Assembly (NCBI GenBank): GCA_002482765.1
Contig: DLGP01000034.1
Span: 1 to 44,906, forward strand
Direction of reading: 5' to 3'
Origin: Alphaproteobacteria bacterium UBA7691
GTDB taxonomy: Bacteria; Pseudomonadota; Alphaproteobacteria; Ferrovibrionales; Ferrovibrionaceae
Length of the DNA: 44,906 nt
Positions 11,601 through 16,430 of this stretch are shown in pieces. Position 1 is the first letter of the stretch. Each line of letters begins with the position of its first letter. The notes beneath the pieces are model-generated. The model did no database searches. It was not told the origin of the DNA and saw nothing but the letters and a program-made list of their open reading frames with translations. Position numbers and translations under genes: made by a program.

Positions 11601-11654
11601 ATCGAGGCCGGTTATCGCCAGCTTTGGCGCGAATGGTGTAGCAAGCCGGCTTAA
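5667..11654 (+). CDS. Triple-module TPR + GT41 (OGT/SPINDLY-like) protein glycosyltransferase
   Basis: The 1995-residue protein has three consecutive copies of a TPR array plus a GT41 catalytic region: about residues 1-695, 696-1365 and 1366-1995. Catalytic parts begin at KIGY (residues 336, 1000 and 1634) and end near the (S/I/R)-[ED]-W-C motif. Each holds SPDFRQH-type (DLRQH, DFRNH) with His347, 1011 and 1645, then DGIDIL, RKPAPVQFSYLIG and DPFPHNAGTTTIEALWMGVP. The last aligns with the UDP-sugar-binding part of human OGT. Six to eight TPRs precede each. No signal peptide or membrane segment, so it acts in the cytoplasm. Family role: transfer of a nucleotide-activated sugar to protein side chains. 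Most members have one catalytic unit; three in one chain is unusual. The start has AGGAA 10 bases upstream. The upstream repeat protein is the obvious candidate acceptor (inference). The stop overlaps the convergent gene. Confidence 0.9.
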   Translation: MANAAGGVTAQGVVDAAVAAFQRGAYEETERLCKALLQVAPDDPVSLQLLGLAAYRRGQLAEAEASLAKAAKNAPQSPEIHANHAAVLRALGRLPEAEAANRRAVELKPDFPEGHHNLGNALRDLGRHADAEASFRRSVELRPEFSDAWLSLGRLQQLTGRLADSEFSFRKVIELRPDYADVHSDLGNSLLGMDKLQEAEAAFREALRLRPNSHEASVNLAALLLRAGRPADAETYARRALALKPDLHQGFNNLAIALEDQGRLDEASGVFRQVLKLKPDYAGGHSSLLFCLNYRHDISAESIADEYRAWDERHARPLLPRPLRHANAPEAGRKLKIGYASPDFRQHAVALFFEPLLAAHDRSQYEIYLYGEVPNPDAMTQRLRDQADHYRSTVGLSDERMAALIRQDGIDILIDQAGHTAGNRLLVFARKPAPVQFSYLIGHGTTTGLSAVDGFLSDDYMVPPGFEHLFSERIVRIGRSPLVYQPPAAMPDVSPLPARQNGHIRFGCFSRTVRINEDVIALWAELLNRVPDSVLVLNSKPFAEKYTREMFEQRFAPHGITADRLELIYTHPQPKTWAAYNNIDIALDPFPHNAGTTTIEALWMGVPVLSLACRPSVGRFGASILGAMGMSDWVAEDPDAYLEIGERWAKDLDALADLRAGLRARFEASAMRDGPGLARAVEGGYRQLWSEWCESREAAGTEPPEAERPLSYSDVVAAFNAGDRAQARRVCEALLEQQPNNADALQAMGVLCCDVKDYPAALKWLSRAVAINPNLPEYWSSLGVVARAMKLHGDAENFYRKAIALKPVFAEAHNNLGNALRDQGKLSDAEEALRTAIEQRPDFDDAMVNLGLVLLARERYDDAEVILRRVLAIKPERPDIHDALAIMLMRRGRLAEAESFARSSLRLRPDHPATLGTLGIVLEDQARHDEALAVLRRAVTIAPGDLAVSSSLLFCQNYRPNATAEEIFDEYKRWDDRHGKPHLPNPLRHDNKPEPQRRLKIGYVSPDLRQHVVSLFFEPVLAAHDRNQFELYLYGEVANPDAMTTRFQKLADHWRSTVGKSDDEVAGMIRADGIDILIDLAGHTAGNRLTMFSRKPAPVQFSYLIGHGTTTGLSAIDGFLADAAMVPEGYDHLFSEKVVRLPRSPLVYMAPPAMPLVAPLPALKKGKKKPVVTFGCFSRTVRMNDAVIEVWSRMLNAIPNSRLVLNSKPFTDETTRQLFLDRFGAHGVAPERLDLIFTNPQPRTWEYYGNIDIALDPFPHNAGTTTIEALWMGVPVLSLAGRPSVGRFGASILGALGMEDWVAKDGDEYVAIAVKWANDLPALAELRRNLRPRFEASPMRDGKSLARAIEVAYRDFWIDWCKRQQGVQAAPAKPAAPDHLAMAIQAFQTGRLAEAAQAAEILLALDPKNVDALHILGLIAYRRRDWQTAADRIGEAVQLQPEMAELRWNRAGALRQLGRLAEAEAECRKAVALKPDSAEARNNLANTLKDMGRLDESEREFREAVRLRPNYPHGWSNLGNTLFAMGRFVDAEEACRKAVELDGKNVDAHNNLGNSLLGQERLDEAADEFRSALAINPDYVLSHSNLLFCSNYRADLTAEEVYAEYRRWDERHGKPRLPQPLSHNNERAPERKLKIGYASPDFRNHAVAMFFEPLLASRDRDAFEVYLYAEVSTPDAVTERLRGLADHWRGTVGKGDDDVAAMIRADGIDILVDLAGHTAGNRLGVFARKPAPVQFSYLIGQGYTTGLSAIDGFFSDDFMVPPGFEHLFSERIVRLGRSPLVYRAPEGMPEVGPLPAKRNGFITFGSFSRTVRLNEKVVALWSRLLHRVPDAKLVLNSKPFAEAGTRALFEQRFAAHDIGPERLELIFTHPQPKTWAHYNEIDIALDPFPHNAGTTTIEALWMGVPVLSKADRPSVGRFGASILGALGMSDWVSEDEAEFISIAERWARDVDGLATLRAGLRPRFEASPMRDGPGLARAIEAGYRQLWREWCSKPA
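5667..11654 (+). repeat. Three ~2-kb intragenic tandem modules
   Basis: The three TPR-GT41 modules are recognisable at nucleotide level. The segment 7428-7502 reappears without change at 9432-9506, and with three silent differences at 11322-11396 before diverging in the last two codons. Module offsets are 2004 bp (1 to 2) and 1890 bp (2 to 3). The TPR parts differ much more than the GT cores. Confidence 0.85.
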
Positions 11655-11660
11655 GCCGGC
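11645..11660. other. 16-bp perfect palindrome spanning two convergent stop codons
   Basis: GCCGGCTTAAGCCGGC is its own reverse complement. The plus-strand TAA (11652-11654) and the minus-strand TAA (11653-11651) overlap in its centre. It could form a short hairpin in either transcript but has no T tract, so a terminator role is uncertain. Confidence 0.7.
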
Positions 11661-12220
11661 AGCAGGCCGAGGCGTTGGTCGCGCTTGCGCAGCCAATGCA
11701 TGAGCGGCAGCGATAGCAGCACCATCCAGGCCTTGCCGATGATCTGGCCGGCCAGGTAATCCAGGCTGCCAAAGGCCAGATAGAGGAACACCACGGAATC
11801 AACCACCAGCCCGGCCAGACTGGAAAGCAGCACGGCGCGCACCAGACCGCGCCGTTGCAGCGGCGTGTAAACCGCAAAATCGGCCAGTTCCGATAGCAGG
11901 AAGGCCATCATCGAGGCGATCACCAAGGCCGGCGGGGCGATAAAGGCAGAGAGCGCGGCGCCCAGAGCGATGGCCACCACCGACCAGCCTTTGCCCAGGC
12001 GGCGTTGCACCAGATCACGCAGCACCAGGGCGGCACCGATCATCAGCACGCCGCTGGGCGCGGTGATGGCGCCATTCGGACCCGGCGCCACCGGAATCAG
12101 GCAGGGGCCTTTCGGGATGCAGACGCTGCCTATATTGCCGATCAGCCAATTCGCCGCCGGCACGCAGGCGATGAAAGCAGCCAGATAGATAAAGCCTTCG
12201 ATACGGGTTCGGTTCATCAT
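11651..12220 (-). CDS. VUT-family (YhhQ/DUF165-type) small membrane transporter
   Basis: 189 residues with five or six hydrophobic segments. The middle part APSGVLMIGAALVLRDLVQR and the stretch SELADFAVYTPLQ resemble the VUT (vitamin uptake transporter) family, which includes the queuosine-precursor importer YhhQ. The protein is slightly short and has an extra loop (about residues 34-50, containing two Cys) between the first segments, like the short VUT proteins of actinobacteria and phages. Family role: uptake of preQ0/preQ1 or a related small molecule across the inner membrane; the substrate here is not proven. queC, another queuosine gene, lies about 31 kb away. Two adjacent ATG codons (12220 and 12217) could start it. 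It is convergent with the glycosyltransferase gene and downstream of marR on the same strand with an 80-base gap. Confidence 0.75.
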   Translation of the reverse strand: MMNRTRIEGFIYLAAFIACVPAANWLIGNIGSVCIPKGPCLIPVAPGPNGAITAPSGVLMIGAALVLRDLVQRRLGKGWSVVAIALGAALSAFIAPPALVIASMMAFLLSELADFAVYTPLQRRGLVRAVLLSSLAGLVVDSVVFLYLAFGSLDYLAGQIIGKAWMVLLSLPLMHWLRKRDQRLGLLPA

Positions 12221-12300
12221 GTGTTCTCAAATCCGGGGGGTCTGTTGCATTGCGGTATACGGCGAAGTGCCGTTTGCCGCAAGGAGAGTCTTTGTAAACT

Positions 12301-12780
12301 TCAGCGGCTCAGGCGCTGGCTGGCCTGGGCCAATTGTTGTCGCAAAGCCTGGGCCTCGGCATTGCCGATACGGCGCACGATCTCGGCCTGGGCCTGCTGC
12401 CACAATGGCAGTGCGTGCAAAAACGCGGCGCGGCCCTGGCTGGTCAAGCGGATCAGGCGACGGCGGCGATCCTCGGCAGCAATCTGCTGGCTCAGCAGGC
12501 CGCGGCGTTCCAGTGGCCGCAATACCCGGGTCAGCGTGGTCGGATCGGCACCGATGCGCTCGGCCAGTTCGCCCATGCCCAGCGGGCCATCCCGATAGAG
12601 ATACGCCAGAGGCGCGAATTGCGTGATGGCGATGCCGGCGGGTTTCAGGCCGGCATCCAGAATTTGCGTGGCCTGGCGCATCGCCTGGCGCAGGCCCATG
12701 CCGATGCAGCCGACGTCCTCCAGCTCCTGCCAGGCGGCGGCCTGGGCGGCGGATTCGGCGGTTTTGCGCGAGCGGGCCAT
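12301..12780 (-). CDS. MarR-family transcriptional regulator
   Basis: 159 residues, the usual MarR length. The winged helix runs from about residue 50 to 115: LGMGELAERIGADPTTLTRV is the helix-turn-helix and LLSQQIAAEDRRRRLIRLT the wing with its Asp-Arg signature. Terminal helices for dimerisation flank it (QALRQQLAQASQRL at the end). MarR dimers bind palindromes and release DNA on binding small phenolic or lipophilic ligands. It is divergent from the fabF-like gene, and the shared 102-base intergenic region holds a perfect 27-bp palindrome that is the likely operator. The ligand cannot be read from sequence. Confidence 0.9.
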   Translation of the reverse strand: MARSRKTAESAAQAAAWQELEDVGCIGMGLRQAMRQATQILDAGLKPAGIAITQFAPLAYLYRDGPLGMGELAERIGADPTTLTRVLRPLERRGLLSQQIAAEDRRRRLIRLTSQGRAAFLHALPLWQQAQAEIVRRIGNAEAQALRQQLAQASQRLSR

Positions 12781-12835
12781 GGCCTTTCATAAACCGCCGC
12801 GCTGCCCTTGCAAAGCCCGCCGGTCGGCCATATAT

Positions 12836-12862
12836 CTGCATATACATCTAATGTATATGCAG
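12836..12862. promoter_or_regulatory. Perfect 12-3-12 inverted repeat, probable MarR operator
   Basis: Arms CTGCATATACAT (12836-12847) and ATGTATATGCAG (12851-12862) are exact reverse complements around CTA. The site lies between marR and the fabF-like gene and directly abuts a TATAAT hexamer. A bound dimer would block the promoter region of the fabF-like gene and could also repress marR. Confidence 0.8.
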
Positions 12863-12868
12863 TATAAT
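12863..12868 (+). promoter_or_regulatory. Likely -10 element of the fabF-like gene
   Basis: TATAAT immediately follows the palindrome, 15 bases before the ATG at 12883. The leader would be very short, but the AGGAGA Shine-Dalgarno at 12872-12877 is present. The -35 region would fall inside the palindrome and no good TTGACA-like hexamer is seen there, so the promoter may be weak or activator-independent only when derepressed. Confidence 0.55.
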
Positions 12869-12882
12869 CGTAGGAGACGCGG

Positions 12883-14148
12883 ATGCGCAATGTGGTAGTC
12901 ACCGGCCTGGGTCTGGTCACGCCGCTGGGCCAGGGGGTGGGGGCCAATTGGCGCCGCCTGCTGCAAGGCCTATCCGGCATCCGCCGTATCAGCCGCTTCC
13001 GTACCGACGATCTGGCGGCGCGGATCGCCGGCCAGGTGCCGGATCGCAGCATCGACCCGGAAGCCGGCTTTGATCCGGATAGCGCCGCCCCGGCGAAAGA
13101 TCGCCGCAAGATGGACAGTTTCATCCACTATGCCCTGGCCGCGGCAAATGAAGCACTGGCGCAGGCCGGTTGGCAGCCAGCGGATGACCGGGCGCGTGAA
13201 CGCGCCGGCTGCATCGTCGCCACCGGCATCGGCGGTTTCCCGGCCATCGCCGAGGCGACCCGAACACTGGATGCCGGCGGGCCGCGCAAATTATCGCCCT
13301 TTGTGATCCCGTCCTTCCTTGGCAATCTGGCTGCCGGGCAGATTTCAATCCGCTGGGGCCTGGAAGGGCCGCTGGGCTGCCCGGTCACGGCTTGCGCTGC
13401 CGGCGCGCAGGCGATTGGTGATGCGGCGCGCGCCATCCAGCGCGCCGAGGCCGATGTGATGCTGGCCGGCGGCGCCGAGGCCTGTATCGAACGGGTCAGC
13501 CTGGCCGGTTTCGGCGCCGCGCGCGCCTTGTCCACGGCACATAACGATGCCCCCGAACTTGCCTCGCGGCCTTTCGATGCGACGCGCGATGGCTTTGTGA
13601 TGGGCGAGGGCGCCGGCATCCTGGTGCTGGAAGCAGAAGACCATGCGCGGGCGCGGGGCGCCGATATCCTGGCGCGCTTCTCAGGTTATGGCACCAGCGC
13701 CGACGCGCATCACATCACCGCACCGCCCGAGGATGGCCGCGGTGCCATACTGGCGATGCGCAAGGCATTGGCTGAGGCAAAGCTGATGCCCGATGCTATC
13801 GGCTATATCAACGCGCATTCCACATCCACACCGGTGGGCGATGCAGCGGAAATCGCCGCCGTGCGCGGGGTGTTCGGCAATGGCATCGCCCAGCTGGCGA
13901 TGTCGTCAACCAAATCCGCTATCGGGCATCTGCTCGGCGCTGCTGGTGCGGTGGAGGCGATCTACACCATCCTGGCTTTGCGCGACCAGGTGGCGCCGCC
14001 AACGCTCAATCTGGAGCAGGTTGATCCGGCCTGCGCCGGGCCGGATCTGGTGCCGCTGGTGGCGCAGGCACGCCGTTTCGGCCACGCGATGTCGAATGCC
14101 TTCGGCTTCGGCGGCGTCAATGCAGCGCTGATTTTCAGCCGGGCTTAG
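12883..14148 (+). CDS. Beta-ketoacyl-ACP synthase II (FabF-like, orphan)
   Basis: 421 residues, full length for KAS I/II. The thiolase-fold active site is complete: Cys171 (PVTACAAGAQ), His312 (NAHSTSTPVGD) and His349 (KSAIGHLLGAAG). The N-terminus VVVTGLGLVTPLG and the C-terminal NAFGFGGVNAAL are typical. Reaction: condensation of acyl-enzyme with malonyl-ACP to extend fatty acyl or polyketide chains, in the cytosol. One deviation is NAHSTSTP, where most FabF proteins have NAHGTSTP. No acpP, fabG or fabD lies nearby, so this is probably a second FabF with a special role, controlled by the divergent MarR. The start has AGGAGA six bases upstream. Its stop overlaps that of hutH by four bases. 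Confidence 0.88.
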   Translation: MRNVVVTGLGLVTPLGQGVGANWRRLLQGLSGIRRISRFRTDDLAARIAGQVPDRSIDPEAGFDPDSAAPAKDRRKMDSFIHYALAAANEALAQAGWQPADDRARERAGCIVATGIGGFPAIAEATRTLDAGGPRKLSPFVIPSFLGNLAAGQISIRWGLEGPLGCPVTACAAGAQAIGDAARAIQRAEADVMLAGGAEACIERVSLAGFGAARALSTAHNDAPELASRPFDATRDGFVMGEGAGILVLEAEDHARARGADILARFSGYGTSADAHHITAPPEDGRGAILAMRKALAEAKLMPDAIGYINAHSTSTPVGDAAEIAAVRGVFGNGIAQLAMSSTKSAIGHLLGAAGAVEAIYTILALRDQVAPPTLNLEQVDPACAGPDLVPLVAQARRFGHAMSNAFGFGGVNAALIFSRA

Positions 14149-15647
14149 ACTGGCACGTCGCGCAAGGCGGCGCGGCAGGCATTGATATCCTCGCCCATCT
14201 CGCGGTCTTCCACCATGCAGGGCACACGGGCACGGATGGCCGCGTAGAAGGGCCGCAAGGCCGGCGCCGGGGTCAGGCCGCGCAGATCATAGGCCTGTGC
14301 CGCCAGCAGGGCTTCAATCGCCACGATGGTTTCGGCGGTATCCACGGCAAAGGCGGCGCGTTCGGCCGCCAGCGGCGACATCGGCACATGATCCTCGGTA
14401 TTGGCGCAGGTCGGCACTGATTGCAGCGAGGCCGGCACGCTGCGCATGCGCAGTTCGGCCACCAGCGATGCCGCCGTGTATTGCGCGATCATGAAGCCGG
14501 AATTCTCGCCCGGCCGCGCCTGATGATGGATCAGAAAAGGCGGCAAGCCTGCGGAATTCTTCTCATCCACCAGGCGGGCAGCGCGGCGCTCCGAAATCAC
14601 TGCCAGAGAGGAAATCGAAGTTGCCAGCATGTCGAGCATCTCGCCGGCGCGCTGGCCGTGGAAATTGCCGGAATTGGACGTGACAAAACCATCCGCCAGG
14701 CCAAAGATCGGGTTGTCGTTCACCGCGTTGATCTCGATTTCCAGCGTGGCTGCCGCGTGTTCCACAGCATCGCGGCTGGCACCCAGCACCTGCGGGATGC
14801 AGCGCAAGCTGAGGCCGTCGCGCAACCGGCTCGGGCGCGGCGGCAACACGGCCTGGCTGCCGGCGGTGTAATGGCGCAGGGCTTCCGAGGTGGCGATCTG
14901 GCCCGGATGTGGCTTGGCCAGGGCAACACGCTCGTCAAAGGCATCGGAAACGCCGCCCAGCACTTCCAGGCTCATCGCCGCCACTGCCTCGGCCAGCCGC
15001 ACCAGGCGCCGGGCATCATAGGCGGCCAGCACGCCGATGCCGGTGGTCTGTTCGGTGCCGTTGATCAGGGCGATGCCGTCGCGGCCAGCCACGGCCGGCG
15101 CAGGAATGCCCAGGCTGGCAAAGGCTTTGGCGCCGGGCATCCAGTCACTGCCCGGTAGCTTGGCGCGGCCAAAGCCGATCATCGGCAGCACCATATGCGC
15201 CAGCGGTGCCAGATCGCCACAGGCGCCCACCGAGCCACGGCGTGGCACATGCGGCACCAGGCCGCCATTCAGCATCGCCAGCAAGGCTTCCAGCGAGGCC
15301 ATGCTGACGCCGGTCAATCCGCTGGCCAGCACATTGGCGCGGATCAGCATCATGGCGCGGGTTTCGTCGTCGCGCATCGGCGCGCCGATGCCGGCGGCAT
15401 GGCTCTTGAGCAGGTTATGCTGCTGCGCCCGGTTGCCTTCGGGCGGCACCTTCTTGCCATCCAGCGCACCAAAGCCGGTGGTGACGCCATAGATCGGCGT
15501 GCCATCGGCGATCATGCTTTGCAGCAGGGCATGGCAATCCGCCACACGCTGCCGCGCCGCGTCGCTGAGGCCCACGGTGATCGTGCCGCGCGCAGCTTGC
15601 GCCACGGCCTGAAGGGTGAGGGATTGGCCGTCGAGCAGCAGAGACAT
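14145..15647 (-). CDS. hutH: Histidine ammonia-lyase with Cys at the MIO position
   Basis: 500 residues, normal for HutH. It converts L-histidine to urocanate and ammonia, the first step of histidine degradation. Seen: IYGVTTGFGALDG near residue 52 (active-site Tyr), GSVGACGDLAPLAHM around residues 138-152, the FVTSNSGNFHGQ and HQARPGENSGFM segments. The electrophilic MIO cofactor normally forms from Ala-Ser-Gly; here it is Ala142-Cys143-Gly144 (codon TGT, 15221-15219). The engineered S143C form of Pseudomonas putida HutH is known to mature to active enzyme, so activity is plausible. It is the last gene of the minus-strand hut operon, 14 bases after the small ORF. Only a weak TCAGG precedes the start, suggesting translation coupled to the upstream gene. 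Confidence 0.93.
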   Translation of the reverse strand: MSLLLDGQSLTLQAVAQAARGTITVGLSDAARQRVADCHALLQSMIADGTPIYGVTTGFGALDGKKVPPEGNRAQQHNLLKSHAAGIGAPMRDDETRAMMLIRANVLASGLTGVSMASLEALLAMLNGGLVPHVPRRGSVGACGDLAPLAHMVLPMIGFGRAKLPGSDWMPGAKAFASLGIPAPAVAGRDGIALINGTEQTTGIGVLAAYDARRLVRLAEAVAAMSLEVLGGVSDAFDERVALAKPHPGQIATSEALRHYTAGSQAVLPPRPSRLRDGLSLRCIPQVLGASRDAVEHAAATLEIEINAVNDNPIFGLADGFVTSNSGNFHGQRAGEMLDMLATSISSLAVISERRAARLVDEKNSAGLPPFLIHHQARPGENSGFMIAQYTAASLVAELRMRSVPASLQSVPTCANTEDHVPMSPLAAERAAFAVDTAETIVAIEALLAAQAYDLRGLTPAPALRPFYAAIRARVPCMVEDREMGEDINACRAALRDVPV

Positions 15648-15661
15648 GGTAAAGCCTGATG

Positions 15662-15898
15662 TTACTGAGAAGCAGATTTGCTGCGGTCTATAACGCGGAT
15701 ATTATGCCATTCTCCGGCTGCTTTCTGCTGCTGCAACTCAGCGGCAGAAATGTGTACCAGCTTGCCATCCCGAACAATAACGATGGCGGTGCCGGTTGCG
15801 ATGGCTGTTTCCCTGGCGTTAATCGCCGCTCGGCGCATGGCTGCCTTGGCTAGCTGAAAAATCTCTTCTTTTTGAGTCATAGGTGTTTTGCTGGACAT
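15662..15898 (-). CDS. Small hypothetical protein paired with the zeta-like kinase
   Basis: 78 residues from the ATG at 15898, 10 bases after the kinase stop. A longer frame could begin at 15952 inside the kinase gene, but the internal ATG suits operon spacing. I do not recognise a family. The N-terminal half (KEEIFQLAKAAMRRAAINAR) looks like a charged amphipathic helix. The C-terminal half (TAIVIVRDGKLVHISAAEL) looks like a beta-hairpin with the pattern of small proteins that accompany COG4185-type kinases. By position it may be an antitoxin or accessory subunit (inference). It lies between the kinase and hutH in the same transcript. Confidence 0.6.
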   Translation of the reverse strand: MSSKTPMTQKEEIFQLAKAAMRRAAINARETAIATGTAIVIVRDGKLVHISAAELQQQKAAGEWHNIRVIDRSKSASQ

Positions 15899-15908
15899 CG
15901 CCGTGCGC

Positions 15909-16424
15909 TTATCCCTGTTCCAAGACAACTGGAATGTTGCCACTATTATCATACAGCATCCAGCCGGTTACCAGCGGCTTGTAAAGCTGGTGGAAATTCT
16001 GCAAACTGGCAGTGAAGCGGCGCCGGATGACCAATTCCGGTATATTATGCCCGCCCTGACTGACCCGGATTGCAACGCGGTTGATGGCCGCCTCTGCGCT
16101 AGGAAGTGAGAGAAAATAGAGAAAGACATTGTATCCGTCCCGTCTCCAGAGCGGGATGTGCTTGCTGTAGCTGCGGCCCGCAAGGGTTGTCTCAAAGGCA
16201 AAGCTGCTGCCCTCATCAACTAGTCGGCCAATCCTTTCCAAAGTGGCACGGCCTGCATCCATTGCCACCGCCGCAACATTATCCGGCTGGATCGCGCGGG
16301 CGATTTCGTCGGCATTGACGAAGATCACTTCGGTCAAGACATCCGGCAAGAAGTCCTTGGCAAAAGTGGTCTTCCCGGCGCCATTCGGGCCGGCGATAAT
16401 GAAGATGCTTTTGTCCGGCGTCAC
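15909..16424 (-). CDS. Zeta-toxin-like P-loop kinase (COG4185 type) inside the hut operon
   Basis: 171 residues. Walker A is GPNGAGKTTFAKDF (residues 12-25), followed by FVNADEIARAI with its acidic substrate-side residue and SFAFETTLAGRSY, all typical of the zeta-toxin/COG4185 family. Some members of that superfamily phosphorylate UDP-N-acetylglucosamine; the substrate of this branch is unknown. The start is GTG at 16424, with GAGGGG just before it and only six bases after the hutU stop, so it is very likely co-transcribed with hutU. No classical epsilon antitoxin is upstream; a 78-residue ORF follows. Base composition is visibly less GC-rich than in the flanking hut genes, which suggests acquisition. 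Toxicity is not shown. Confidence 0.8.
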   Translation of the reverse strand: MTPDKSIFIIAGPNGAGKTTFAKDFLPDVLTEVIFVNADEIARAIQPDNVAAVAMDAGRATLERIGRLVDEGSSFAFETTLAGRSYSKHIPLWRRDGYNVFLYFLSLPSAEAAINRVAIRVSQGGHNIPELVIRRRFTASLQNFHQLYKPLVTGWMLYDNSGNIPVVLEQG

Positions 16425-16430
16425 GGCCCC

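Noticed and set aside
6087..11696. Many open frames antisense or out of frame to the glycosyltransferase gene
   Set aside because: They recur at the same place in each module and reflect GC-rich codon bias; none has a ribosome binding site or domain pattern.
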